A stretch of DNA of 64,000 bases from an uncultured bacterium. GTDB taxonomy: Bacteria; Bacteroidota; Ignavibacteria; Kapaibacteriales; UBA4661. This document shows positions 50,977 through 59,710 of this stretch, one piece after another. How positions within the stretch are numbered: position 1 is the first letter of the stretch; every line of letters starts with the position of its first letter. The stretch is from the NCBI GenBank assembly GCA_937899715.1, contig CALCNX010000049.1, forward strand, positions 62,001 to 126,000, in the 5' to 3' direction. A model generated the notes under the pieces. That model searched no databases. It saw nothing but the letters and a program-made list of their open reading frames with translations, and had not been told where the DNA came from. The translations under genes and the position numbers were made by a program.

Positions 50977-52119
50977 TTATTCTATTGGCAGTCTAACTGT
51001 AAAGGTTGAACCTTTCCCCACAGTGCTTTCGGCACGGATACTCCCGCCGTGCAATTCCACAATTTGTTTTGCAATCGCAAGACCCAGCCCCGTACCGCGA
51101 ATTTCTTTACCCTCGGTGTCGCGCTGCTTGGCACGGTAAAATTTCTCGAAAAGACGTGGCAGGTCGCTTGCCGGGATGCCAACACCTGTATCGGCGATAC
51201 TGATTTCTATGCGCTCTGCATTATGTACAACACTAATAGTAATCTTCCCGTCCTGCGGGGTGAACTTGACAGCATTGGCAAGAAGATTTACAAAGACTTG
51301 TGTGATACGGTCGTTGTCCAGAGCCAGAAAGGGCAGCGTCTCTGGCGAGTAATCGTGCACAATAGCAATGCGTTTCGATTCTGCTTCGGCGGCGATAATG
51401 TGAGCCGCATAGTCAAGAATCTGCCCAATAGATACGTGCTGTGTGATAAGCGACGTTTTGCCGCTTTCAATACGCGAAATATCCAGCAAATCTTCCACAA
51501 GCCGTTCCAAACGCCGCCCGTCATCCAGAATAATCGTCAGAAATTGCGTGGCTTTTTCCGGTGGGAGCTGCGGCGAACGCAGAAGTGTTTGTGCAAAGCC
51601 GATGATGGAAGCAAGTGGCGTGCGGAGTTCGTGGGAGACCTGAGAAACGAATTCATTTTTCATGTCATTGAGCTTATGCAGTGCCTCTGCGTGCTGCCGC
51701 TCACGGTCTCGCTCAAATTCCATACGTTTGATGGCGGTAATATCGCGCCCTTCCACGATAAAGAAATCTATTTCCCCGGCGGAGCTAAAAATGGGCTTTA
51801 TAGAAAGGTCAACCACAGCCCGTGTGCCTTCCAGATTGACGATTTCGCCAGTATAGCGCACAAATTCGCCACCAGAAGCGCGGTAGAGTCCTGTTTGGAG
51901 TTTGGAGCGAGCGGCTTCGTCTGCCCAACATTCTAAGTCCCACAGCGTTTTGCCGAGTGCTTCGGGCGCGGCAACGCCAGTGAAATTGACGGCTGCTTGG
52001 TTAATTTCTAAAATAACGCCGTCAACACTCACCAGAAAAATGAACTGGAAGGTATTGTGAAAAATAGCTTGAAAACGTTTGCGGAGGTCTGTTTCTGTGG
52101 GTGCGTCGTGAAGCGCCAT
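50977..52119 (-). CDS. PAS-domain sensor histidine kinase
   Basis: A 380-residue soluble kinase without membrane helices. A PAS domain (about 8-135; 'FQAIFHNTFQFIFLVSVDGV') and a PAC tail 'FIVEGRDITAIKRME' lead to a HisKA domain with phospho-accepting H163 in QVSHELRTPLASI. The ATPase carries 'NLLANAVKFTPQDG', 'DTGVGIPASDLPRLFEKFYRA' and 'GTGLGLAIAKQIVELHGG'. It senses a cytosolic cue, perhaps redox or a small ligand bound by PAS, and should phosphorylate the downstream NtrC-type regulator. An ATG 17 codons upstream (52170) is also possible. Confidence 0.9.
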   Translation of the reverse strand: MALHDAPTETDLRKRFQAIFHNTFQFIFLVSVDGVILEINQAAVNFTGVAAPEALGKTLWDLECWADEAARSKLQTGLYRASGGEFVRYTGEIVNLEGTRAVVDLSIKPIFSSAGEIDFFIVEGRDITAIKRMEFERDRERQHAEALHKLNDMKNEFVSQVSHELRTPLASIIGFAQTLLRSPQLPPEKATQFLTIILDDGRRLERLVEDLLDISRIESGKTSLITQHVSIGQILDYAAHIIAAEAESKRIAIVHDYSPETLPFLALDNDRITQVFVNLLANAVKFTPQDGKITISVVHNAERIEISIADTGVGIPASDLPRLFEKFYRAKQRDTEGKEIRGTGLGLAIAKQIVELHGGSIRAESTVGKGSTFTVRLPIE

Positions 52120-52250
52120 CGTGCCTACGTCATCGTGTAAGAAAGCGGTTTCTAGGCGGCAAGATAGCATTTTTATCGGAAAGGATGAAAAGCGGAACGA
52201 AGGGTGACGATGAAGCAGCGAACATGAGTAAACAGGTCAGACAAAAAATA

Positions 52251-52318
52251 ACGCCCGAAAAGTGTACAGGAGGGTTTGTTTGATGCAGGGTTAGTTAGGG
52301 TGTACACTTTTCGGGCGT
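52251..52318. repeat. Perfect 18-bp inverted repeat
   Basis: ACGCCCGAAAAGTGTACA (52251-52268) and TGTACACTTTTCGGGCGT (52301-52318) are exact reverse complements with a 32-base loop. No T-run follows on either strand, so it is not an ordinary terminator. Its function is unclear. Confidence 0.7.
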
Positions 52319-52353
52319 AGGAGGTCGTAGATTACGGTCTGCGGCATTCAGAT

Positions 52354-52451
52354 GGATTCGCGGCGAGGTGAAGATACGTGCAAGGGAGGGGCAAGCGCTT
52401 ACGCCAAAGATATTCTTTAGGCGCTATCTCCGAAAAAAAAGCCGCGAATCC
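52354..52451. other. Possible structured RNA or folded DNA element
   Basis: GGATTCGCGGC (52354-52364) pairs perfectly with GCCGCGAATCC (52441-52451), enclosing a second hairpin CGCCAAAGA / TCTTTAGGCG (about 52403-52425). The remainder of the 52120-52839 gap, apart from the 18-bp inverted repeat and the terminator, contains no supported ORF. No known RNA family was matched. Confidence 0.35.
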
Positions 52452-52780
52452 TCTGAGAGCCGAGCATCATTGCGGTAAAACAAGCAGGGGGAGACGAAAA
52501 TGCAACGATGCAGCAGAGAGACGAAACAACGAGCGATTGTCTTGAAAGAACGGTACAAGGATGTTTTACGGAGGTCTTGATTCTCTTTGTGCTACACGCC
52601 TTGTGAGAACGGTTACTCCAAAGGTTGTGCCAGAATATTTTGACAACTGCAAGTTTTTATACTGCAATAACTTGTTGTCTTTTCTTTGCCTTTCCTCAGA
52701 ATGGGCACGTCTGTTTCAGACTGAGAAGATGTGTCTCATCTGAATCATTGTGGAACACCTACTTTTTTGAGGCACATCGC

Positions 52781-52824
52781 AAACAATAAAGCCCGTAAAG
52801 AAATCTTTACGGGCTTTATTGTTT
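52781..52824. terminator. Strong bidirectional terminator
   Basis: A perfect 20-bp stem AAACAATAAAGCCCGTAAAG (52781-52800) with 52805-52824, loop AAAT. It lies just downstream of the minus-strand gene ending at 52840, with A/T-rich flanks. It would also stop plus-strand transcription from the 52171-52780 interval. Confidence 0.85.
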
Positions 52825-52839
52825 AGGCTGAAAGTAGAA

Positions 52840-53256
52840 TTAGTGTTTGTGCTTGCCGGTCTTCGTGTCAACTTTGCACGCACCGGAAATCTCATGGAAA
52901 CGTTCATGGAGAGCTGTGAGCGATTTTTTTATATCATCGTCGCTGCCTTTGGCGGCGATTAAGTCTGTCAAGGCTTTGGATTCGGTTTTCAACTTGCCGA
53001 GTAGTTCTTTGATTTCGGGTTTGTCGAATTGTTTCGGCGGTTTTGCATCCGCCCATGCGAGAGCTTTAGCCGATAGTTCGGAGGCACGAGTTTTAATCGG
53101 GGTTAAATTTCCTTCCTCCATTGGGTGAAAGGTTTTTGCCATTACTTCGTGGAAGGTTTCTTTTTCTTTCCACTCGGTAGATTTTGAATCTTTTTGGGCA
53201 AGTGCTGAAACGGTCATACACAAAAATGCCGCAGCGACAATCATATATCTCATCAT
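52840..53256 (-). CDS. Secreted helical protein of unknown function
   Basis: A 138-residue exported protein. Signal peptide MMRYMIVAAAFLCMTVSALA, cleaved before QKDSKS. The mature part is largely helical and charged: 'TFHEVMAKTFHPMEEGNLTP', 'ASELSAKALAWADAKPPKQF', 'TALHERFHEISGAC', ending in KTGKHKH. The pattern of a four-helix bundle with a C-terminal His and Cys recalls cytochrome c-prime or b562-like proteins, but no CxxCH haem motif is present. The ATG at 53256 follows GAAGGATTGT. Family not recognised. Confidence 0.55.
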   Translation of the reverse strand: MMRYMIVAAAFLCMTVSALAQKDSKSTEWKEKETFHEVMAKTFHPMEEGNLTPIKTRASELSAKALAWADAKPPKQFDKPEIKELLGKLKTESKALTDLIAAKGSDDDIKKSLTALHERFHEISGACKVDTKTGKHKH

Positions 53257-53486
53257 ACAATCCTTCAAAAAAATAAAAAACAGAGAATTTAGGAACTACT
53301 AAAATACGACTTTTCCGTTATTTGGTGCGCACCCTTTTGCTGCTGATGGGTGTGATGAGATCATGCTCAATGATTGTAAAAATTTGATTATGACATGGGA
53401 ATTGGCTAATTTTTCCGCCAATCAGCGCACTCACGTCGGTGACTGCCACACAGTTTTTCACTTCACACCTTATTTGTTTATCCAAT

Positions 53487-54950
53487 ATGCGTCTTTGTCT
53501 TATCGCTTTTGCTTTTGTTCTGGGGAACATGACGTTTTTACACGCTCAGTCAGGTAGGAAACCGCTCACCACACCAGCCGGAACACCCATCTTAACAGCC
53601 TCAGGGGAACCTGTTTATGAGCTTTCCAGCACTGCTACCATTCCATATACAAATGTCGCTCAACTTGATTCGGTATTTATGCAGAAATCATACGGTGATG
53701 CTGCAAAGCGCATCATTGCTCACGCTTTGAAGGATAGCATTGCATATTCTCGCTTGCAGTATATGTGCTATACCTTTGGGTCGCGCTTGTCAGGCTCGCA
53801 GAACCTAGAACGTGCGATAGATTGGCTTCTTCAAACGATGAAAACCGACGGACATGAAAACGTGCGTGGCGAGGATGTAAAGGTTCCCGCCTGGGTGCGC
53901 GGCGAAGAGTCCTGCGTAATGGTCAGCCCGCGCCCGTACACAATTCCCATGCTTGGCTTGGGCGGCAGCATTGCGACTCCTGCGGGTGGCATAACGGCTG
54001 AGGTTATGGTAGTGCGTGATTTTGCCGAACTCACACGACGCGCCGCCGAAGCAAAAGGGAAGATTGTTCTTTTCAATGCACCTTTCACGCGCTACGGTGC
54101 AACCGTGCGCTATCGCAGCGAAGGCGCAATCCGCGCTGCCGAAGTAGGTGCGGTGGCAAGTCTTATACGGTCTGTGGCATCCTATTCCATGCGAACTCCG
54201 CACACAGGCGGTATGCGCTATCAGGACAGTATCCCCAAAATTCCTCACGCCGCGATTGCAACAGAAGATGCTGATCTTATCGCCCATTTGACCGAGCGTG
54301 GCGAAAAAGTGAAAGTACGCCTTACTATGAGCGCTCAGACCATGCCCGATGCTGTTTCGCGGAACGTTATTGCCGAACTGAAAGGGCGCGAAAAGCCAGA
54401 GGAAATTGTCGTGATGGGCGGGCATATTGATTCATGGGATGTCGGCACAGGTGCATTGGATGATGCGGGCGGTTGCTACGCCACGTGGAAAGCACTTCAA
54501 ATCTTGAAAGAATTGGGCTTGCGCCCCCGCCGCACTATTCGGCTTGCGCTCTGGACAAATGAAGAAAACGGCTTGCGTGGCGGCGTGGACTACGCAGAGC
54601 GCCATAAAAACGAGAAACATATTTTAGCATTTGAATCCGATGGCGGCATTTTCACACCACAGGGCTTTGGATTCACTGGCGCACCCGAACTGCTCAAAGT
54701 CTATACGGCTGCCGGAACGCTTTTGCACCCGATTCAGTCGGCAGCGCTCAAAGTTGGCGGTGGCGGTGCTGATATTTCGCCGCTTGTCGCGTACAGCGTT
54801 CCTCAAATGAATATCGAAGTAGAAAACTCGAAATATTTCTGGTTTCACCATACCCAAGCCGATATGCCCGACAAAATAGACCCGCTCGACCTGAATAAAT
54901 GCGCGGCTGCTATTGCCGTGATGATGTATGTGGCGGCAGATTTGCCATAA
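53487..54950 (+). CDS. M28-family zinc aminopeptidase/carboxypeptidase
   Basis: A 487-residue secreted metallopeptidase like plasma glutamate carboxypeptidase (CPQ). Signal peptide MRLCLIAFAFVLGNMTFLHA. A protease-associated domain (about 165-285) is inserted before the catalytic core. The di-zinc site residues are visible: H313 in GGHIDSWD, D325/D326 in GALDDAGG, catalytic E359 and E360 in WTNEENG, D385 in ESDGG, and H454/H455 in FHHTQADMPD. It hydrolyses small peptides in the periplasm. A longer frame to 53439 lacks signal character. It leads an operon with a LysE-type exporter (gap 24) and an SDR (gap 35). Confidence 0.88.
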   Translation: MRLCLIAFAFVLGNMTFLHAQSGRKPLTTPAGTPILTASGEPVYELSSTATIPYTNVAQLDSVFMQKSYGDAAKRIIAHALKDSIAYSRLQYMCYTFGSRLSGSQNLERAIDWLLQTMKTDGHENVRGEDVKVPAWVRGEESCVMVSPRPYTIPMLGLGGSIATPAGGITAEVMVVRDFAELTRRAAEAKGKIVLFNAPFTRYGATVRYRSEGAIRAAEVGAVASLIRSVASYSMRTPHTGGMRYQDSIPKIPHAAIATEDADLIAHLTERGEKVKVRLTMSAQTMPDAVSRNVIAELKGREKPEEIVVMGGHIDSWDVGTGALDDAGGCYATWKALQILKELGLRPRRTIRLALWTNEENGLRGGVDYAERHKNEKHILAFESDGGIFTPQGFGFTGAPELLKVYTAAGTLLHPIQSAALKVGGGGADISPLVAYSVPQMNIEVENSKYFWFHHTQADMPDKIDPLDLNKCAAAIAVMMYVAADLP

Positions 54951-54974
54951 TTTTCTCATTTTTTGATTATCATA

Positions 54975-55607
54975 ATGATTCCAATCAATGAATTGCTGGT
55001 GTTTGTGCTTGCTGCCCTTGGGCTGGTGCTTACGCCGGGACCGAATATGTTATACCTCATCTCGCGGTCGCTCTGCCAAGGGCGTATGGCGGGCTTGATT
55101 TCCCTCGCCGGAGTAGTGGTGGGATTTTTATTTCACATTGTGGCAGTTTCGTTTGGCTTGACGGCGGTTTTTATGGCTGTCCCACTTGCCTACGATGTGC
55201 TTAAATACTTGGGCGCGGCGTATTTACTTTGGATGGCTTGGCAGGCTGTTCGCCCAGGCGCGGGAACGCTTTTTGAGGCTAAAGATTTACCACCCGATTC
55301 GCCTGCGAAGCTCTTTCAAATGGGCTTTTTGACGAATGTTCTTAACCCAAAGGTAGCGGTATTTTATCTGTCTCTTTTTCCGCAATTCACGAGTCCCGAA
55401 TATGGTTCGTTGCTGACGCAGAATTTCATGCTTGGTGCAACGCAAGTATTTGTAAGCGCTTCGGTGAACTTGGTGATTGTCTTGAGCGCTGCCCGTGTTG
55501 CGGCATGGTTCAAAAACAGACCCATGTGGGCACAAGCGCAGCGCTACATGATGGGCAGCATTCTCGCAGGGTTGGCGCTTCGTCTGGCTATCAGCGAGCG
55601 AAAATAA
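54975..55607 (+). CDS. LysE/RhtB-family amino-acid exporter
   Basis: A 210-residue inner-membrane protein with six helices. The family signature 'GLVLTPGPNMLYLISRSLCQ' is at 16-35, then 'GVVVGFLFHIVAVSFGLTAV', 'LGAAYLLWMAWQAVRP' and 'FQMGFLTNVLNPKVAVFYLSLFPQF'. These export amino acids such as threonine, homoserine or lysine. It may relieve amino acid load from peptide use, since an M28 peptidase is 24 bases upstream. A TTG at 54963 is an alternative start. Confidence 0.9.
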   Translation: MIPINELLVFVLAALGLVLTPGPNMLYLISRSLCQGRMAGLISLAGVVVGFLFHIVAVSFGLTAVFMAVPLAYDVLKYLGAAYLLWMAWQAVRPGAGTLFEAKDLPPDSPAKLFQMGFLTNVLNPKVAVFYLSLFPQFTSPEYGSLLTQNFMLGATQVFVSASVNLVIVLSAARVAAWFKNRPMWAQAQRYMMGSILAGLALRLAISERK

Positions 55608-55608
55608 T

Positions 55609-55639
55609 TTCGTCATTCTTCATTCGTAATTCGTCATTG
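55609..55639. repeat. Dispersed CATTCGTAATTCGTCATT-type repeat
   Basis: A run built from short ATTCGT / TCATTC units (CATTCTTCATTCGTAATTCG) fills the gap between the LysE-type gene and the SDR. Variants occur at about 672-690, 31747-31797 (inside the M16-like gene) and, inverted, at 50874-50905 between the PAS kinase and its regulator. Confidence 0.6.
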
Positions 55640-55642
55640 ACT

Positions 55643-56413
55643 ATGGATTCTATCAAAGCAAAATTCGATTTGACGGGCAAAGTCGCCGTCATTACGGGCG
55701 CAAGCAAAGGTATTGGCGAGGCTATTGCCTTTGGTCTGGCGGAACATGGCGCAAAAGTCGTCCTGAGTAGTCGCAAGCAAGAAGCAGTCGAAGAAGTTGC
55801 AACAGAATTTCGGAAAAAAGGCTTCGATGTACTGCCCGTTGCCGCCCACGCGGGAAGTGTGGCGGACTTGGAGAATCTCGTTCAAAGCACGATGAATGCA
55901 TACGGACGGATTGATATTGTGGTGAACAACGCAGCCGCCAATCCCGTTTTTGGTCCGCTCACCAAATGCGGCGAAGACGCTTTTAATAAAATCATGGAGG
56001 TCAATGTCAAGGGACCCTTTGAACTTGGCAAACTTGTTCATCCCATCATGCAAAAGCAAGGTGGCGGCTCGGTTATTAACATCAGTAGCGTGGGCGGCAT
56101 TTCGCCCGAACCGGGCTTGGGTGTTTACAGCGTGAGCAAGTCCGCTCTGATTATGCTTACCAAAACGATGGCTGAAGAATGGGGCAAAGACAACATTCGC
56201 GCCAATGCTATCTGCCCGGGTTTGATAAAAACAAAGTTCAGTCAGGCAATCTGGGATAACGAGAAGCATCTGGGATATATGCTGGGTTCTGTTCCGCTTG
56301 GGCGTATTGGTTCGCCGGAAGAAGTCGCAGCGCTGGCTTTATTCCTTGCGTCTGATGCCGGTGCATATTGCACTGGTGGTGTGTACACGGTGGACGGCGG
56401 GCATACGATATAG
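55643..56413 (+). CDS. SDR-family oxidoreductase
   Basis: A 256-residue NAD(P)-dependent short-chain dehydrogenase. The cofactor motif TGASKGIGEA is near 19-28, NNAAA near 93-97, the catalytic Ser in 'INISSVGG', and the Y-x-x-x-K pair in VYSVSK (about 163-168). The C-terminus 'GAYCTGGVYTVDGGHTI' is typical of 3-oxoacyl-reductase-like SDRs. Substrate unknown; it could be a beta-ketoacyl reductase or sugar/alcohol dehydrogenase. The frame extends back into lysE, but ATG 55643 aligns with the family. Last gene of the operon; a terminator follows. Confidence 0.88.
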   Translation: MDSIKAKFDLTGKVAVITGASKGIGEAIAFGLAEHGAKVVLSSRKQEAVEEVATEFRKKGFDVLPVAAHAGSVADLENLVQSTMNAYGRIDIVVNNAAANPVFGPLTKCGEDAFNKIMEVNVKGPFELGKLVHPIMQKQGGGSVINISSVGGISPEPGLGVYSVSKSALIMLTKTMAEEWGKDNIRANAICPGLIKTKFSQAIWDNEKHLGYMLGSVPLGRIGSPEEVAALALFLASDAGAYCTGGVYTVDGGHTI

Positions 56414-56442
56414 CACGGCTAAAGAGCCGAATAACAAAAAAG

Positions 56443-56479
56443 ACAAGGGATAAAAGCCTCAAGCGCTTTTATCCCTTGT
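56443..56479. terminator. Terminator between SDR and the small membrane protein gene
   Basis: A perfect 15-bp stem ACAAGGGATAAAAGC (56443-56457) with GCTTTTATCCCTTGT (56465-56479), between convergent genes; T-rich on both outer sides. Confidence 0.88.
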
Positions 56480-56526
56480 TTGTTATAGTGACCACGTAGC
56501 ATTGTCGCGGAATCGTCGGTAGAACC

Positions 56527-56727
56527 TCACTGCTCCAGTTCTGAAAACTTGAGGAATGCTGACACTGCCAAGACTAGTACAAAAGAAATGATAATGCCCC
56601 ATAGAGCCTGTGAGAGGAGCTTTTTGTCTTGACCTGCATATTCAGGTCTGCCAATACGGCGGAAAAGCAGGAACGAGCGGGCTACGAGTGTGCCGCCGAC
56701 AACAGCGACGAATAGAATAGCATACAT
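56527..56727 (-). CDS. Small membrane protein with two helices
   Basis: A 66-residue hypothetical protein. Helix 1 is 'MYAILFVAVVGGTLVARSFL', then a basic polar loop 'RRIGRPEYAGQDKKLL' and helix 2 'ALWGIIISFVLVLAVSAFL', ending KFSELEQ. Both termini would lie on the same side. Its start is 36 bases after the dienelactone hydrolase stop, so it may be co-transcribed with that gene. No family recognised. Confidence 0.55.
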   Translation of the reverse strand: MYAILFVAVVGGTLVARSFLLFRRIGRPEYAGQDKKLLSQALWGIIISFVLVLAVSAFLKFSELEQ

Positions 56728-56763
56728 GGCGTTTCAGAATTGTATGAAAAAGAGAAATGTCTT

Positions 56764-57720
56764 TTAAGCGAAACACTTCTTGAGGAAGGCGAGAACTGCT
56801 TTGTGCGCGTCTTCTGCCATTTCTTTGCCGTACTTTGGATTACTTGGATTTGCAAAAGCGTGGTCAGCGTCGTACATTTTGACTTCAATGGGTTTGCCTG
56901 CAGCTTTAACGGCGGCTTCAAATTTTGTAGCCACTTCGGGCGTAATCCATTTGTCTTGCTTTGCAAAAATGCCAAGCGTAGGAGCATTCATAGCGGCAAG
57001 TTTTTTGGCATCCATTTCGGGCATACCGTAGTAAATCACGCAGCCAACAGCTTGCTTGCCCACTGCAAGTGAAGCCTGATGCGACCAGCCGCCGCCAAAG
57101 CACCAGCCAATAGTTGCTATTTTGGCATCGCTGCCGACATATTTTTGAAAGGCTTCAATGATTGCTCTGGAGCGTTCAGGCTTGTTTGCTTGCATATACT
57201 TTCCTGCATCGGCAGGCGTAGTAGCCAGTTTGCCGTCGTAGAGGTCAAGCGCGATAACTCGTGCGCCTGTTTCCTCGCCAAGTTTGTCAGCTTCTTGTTT
57301 GATGTAGTCATTCAAACCCCACCATTCGTGAATGACGAAAATGACGTTTTTGGTGTCTTTTGGGGGTTTGATTTCATAACCTACGCATTCCGTTCCATCG
57401 GCTGCTTTTACGGTAACTGCTACACCTTTTGCCATAACTGTAAATGGAAGCGGCTCTTCATGCTTATTAACAAATGCTTGGTCATTTGTGAACGCTGCAA
57501 ATTGTGTTGTTGCTTGGTTGCTTACGGTCTCTCCGTTCAGTGTTTTGCCTTCGGGAGCACTTTCAACAGAACAGCAGGTGTGCTTCGCGGTTGCTTTTTG
57601 GGCAGTTGCTTTCGTGGTTTTCACTTTGGGTGTTGACGCGGTTGGTGCTTTGGCAAATGCGGACTGCGAAGTCATACCCATCATAAGGAGCGGCAGAATG
57701 AATGTTGTAGTGCGATTCAT
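56764..57720 (-). CDS. Secreted dienelactone hydrolase-family protein
   Basis: A 318-residue alpha/beta hydrolase. Signal peptide 1-23 (cleaved near SAFAK), then a Lys/Thr/Ala-rich linker with a CC pair (C49-C50). The DLH core has E132 in HEWWGLND, nucleophile C207 in GWCFGGG, D256 in KQDKW and H287 in DADHAF, the complete DLH set. It should hydrolyse esters or lactones in the periplasm; the classical dienelactone role is only a family analogy. Full length plus an export extension. Confidence 0.9.
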   Translation of the reverse strand: MNRTTTFILPLLMMGMTSQSAFAKAPTASTPKVKTTKATAQKATAKHTCCSVESAPEGKTLNGETVSNQATTQFAAFTNDQAFVNKHEEPLPFTVMAKGVAVTVKAADGTECVGYEIKPPKDTKNVIFVIHEWWGLNDYIKQEADKLGEETGARVIALDLYDGKLATTPADAGKYMQANKPERSRAIIEAFQKYVGSDAKIATIGWCFGGGWSHQASLAVGKQAVGCVIYYGMPEMDAKKLAAMNAPTLGIFAKQDKWITPEVATKFEAAVKAAGKPIEVKMYDADHAFANPSNPKYGKEMAEDAHKAVLAFLKKCFA

Positions 57721-57771
57721 AGTGAAGAATAAAAAATGACAAAATTAGTGAATTGCGTCTTGATACAGTGC

Positions 57772-59547
57772 TTAGAAACGGCTTGTCGGCGGAGGTAATG
57801 CGCGGTTTTTTGCTTGCGGCAATGCACGTTGGTTGTCGGTAAGCCGCACATCATTGGTGAGGACAAAGCGGCTGATGGAATCTCGAAGGTCGTCGGCTTG
57901 GCGCATCAGACGCTCAATGCTGCGGGCAATATCCTGTACGCCTTCGTTCGATTCTTCCACAACCGACGACATAGCGTGCATACTCTGCGCCATTTGTGCA
58001 CTGGTGGAAGATTGTTGGTCGCTGGCGGACGCTACTTGCGACATGACATCGGAGACTTTGCTGGTGCGATTGATGATTTGCTCCAATGCTTGGGTGGTTT
58101 GCCCGACAAGCTGAGTTCCTTGTTCCACAAGCACTGTGCCTTCATTCATGCCTTTGACGGCAGCGCCCATCTCGCCTTGAATGGTTTTTATCATCGTAGA
58201 AATTTCTTTCGTTGCTTTTTGTGTGCGTTCGGCGAGTTTACGGACTTCATCGGCGACAACGGCAAAGCCACGCCCCGACTCGCCCGCACGAGCTGCTTCG
58301 ATAGCGGCGTTGAGTGCTAGAAGATTGGTCTGGTCGGCGATTTCATCAATAACCGATACAATTTCTCCGATTTTCTCGCTGGATTGCCCCAGCTGCTTGA
58401 TTTTTGCGGCTGAATCCAATACCACCTTGCCGACTTGCTCCACGTTGTTAATCATGCTGCGCATGACTTGTTCGCTTTGGTATGCTTCGTCGTTGGCAAG
58501 CGAGGCTTCGTATGCCGCGACAGAAATTTGCTGTGTATTCTCGCTAATAGTACGCGACATTTCTTCCACAGCTCCGGCAAGCTGTACGACTTGACCACTT
58601 TGCTCTTTTGCACCTGCGGACAGTTCCTCTGTTGCGCCGCTTATTTGAGAGACCGCATCGGCAGTGTTGTTGACGGAACCGACCACTTGCGCAATCATCC
58701 GGCTGACGTTCTCCATGCTGCTATTGATAGCATTGAAAAGCTGCCCAATATCGTCATTCGTTTCTGCTTTCAATCGCCCCGTCAGGTCGCCTTGTGCCAT
58801 GAGGTCAATGGCGTGCATGGCAGTTGAGACGTGGGAGGCAAGATACTGTTTTTGTCCTTCGATTTGTTCCAAATCCCGTTTCGCGCGGGCTTCATTTTCC
58901 TGCTTGAGTGCTTCGAGTGCTGCATAATCTGATGTGGAGCGAGCTTCGGATTCTTTGCGTGTTATCTCAAGTTCTGCGAGGGTTGTGTTTTTGCTGCGCT
59001 CATATATTTGCCCCAAAAGAAAAACTAACAGCGCAATGCCAGCAATACCCAAAAAGCCTTGTAGTTGTTTTTGCATCGGCGAAACTTGGACGCTCGGCAC
59101 TTCTATTCCACTGAGCTTGAGGGCAAACAACGTGGTTAAAACAAAGAGTGTTAGCAAAAGCCAGCGAAAGCCTCCGCGAAGCCCTGTGAACATTACTCCT
59201 AAAAGTGGTACGATTGCTATCCAAATACGAGTGAGGGCATCGTGTCCGCCTTCGTTCATCACCAGCCCCGTGCTGACAACAAGAAATGAAGCGACAAGTA
59301 CGTGACAAAGACCATTCAGTCCTGTTCCTCCGCGCAGCAAAAAAGGCACGGCAAAGAGTAATGCTGCGGCTCCCAGAAGCAGCACACCACTAGCAATAAC
59401 CTGGGTAGCAAAAAAGTATTGGAGCGCGTAGAATGTAGCAATAAACGTTGTGGAAAAGGACGTTGCTACTAATAGCCGTGCTCGCCGAAACGTGTCTGGG
59501 TCGGTGCGCAATGTCGCAGGAACAAAACTGAGGATAAACTCTTGCAT
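57772..59547 (-). CDS. Methyl-accepting chemotaxis-type protein with membrane sensor
   Basis: A 591-residue receptor. The N-terminal 200 residues hold about six hydrophobic helices instead of a periplasmic sensor. A coiled coil ('AELEITRKESEARSTSDYAA') and HAMP-like segment ('MAQGDLTGRLKAETNDDIGQ') lead to the signalling domain, whose hairpin tip reads 'IDEIADQTNLLALNAAIEAARAGESGRGFAVVADEVRKLAER', the MCP signature. A pentapeptide tail for CheR is not seen. No che genes are nearby. A frame to 59616 exists; ATG 59547 is preferred because the earlier leader is not membrane-like. Confidence 0.9.
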   Translation of the reverse strand: MQEFILSFVPATLRTDPDTFRRARLLVATSFSTTFIATFYALQYFFATQVIASGVLLLGAAALLFAVPFLLRGGTGLNGLCHVLVASFLVVSTGLVMNEGGHDALTRIWIAIVPLLGVMFTGLRGGFRWLLLTLFVLTTLFALKLSGIEVPSVQVSPMQKQLQGFLGIAGIALLVFLLGQIYERSKNTTLAELEITRKESEARSTSDYAALEALKQENEARAKRDLEQIEGQKQYLASHVSTAMHAIDLMAQGDLTGRLKAETNDDIGQLFNAINSSMENVSRMIAQVVGSVNNTADAVSQISGATEELSAGAKEQSGQVVQLAGAVEEMSRTISENTQQISVAAYEASLANDEAYQSEQVMRSMINNVEQVGKVVLDSAAKIKQLGQSSEKIGEIVSVIDEIADQTNLLALNAAIEAARAGESGRGFAVVADEVRKLAERTQKATKEISTMIKTIQGEMGAAVKGMNEGTVLVEQGTQLVGQTTQALEQIINRTSKVSDVMSQVASASDQQSSTSAQMAQSMHAMSSVVEESNEGVQDIARSIERLMRQADDLRDSISRFVLTNDVRLTDNQRALPQAKNRALPPPTSRF

Positions 59548-59710
59548 GGCAAACAATGATGATAAAAGGAAGAAAGTCCGCAAAACCTTGTGTGCGTCTG
59601 AGCGCGTTTCGCCCATCGGGTGTAACGTTACAACGGCGTAAAATTACAACATTTTTAGCAAATCGTTAGGGAAAACACGAGGGATAAACAAACGCTTGTG
59701 GTCACGAAAT

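Noticed and set aside
52354..52560. Riboswitch, tmRNA, RNase P or SRP RNA
   Set aside because: None of the conserved cores of these RNAs could be found by eye on either strand; only generic pairing is visible.
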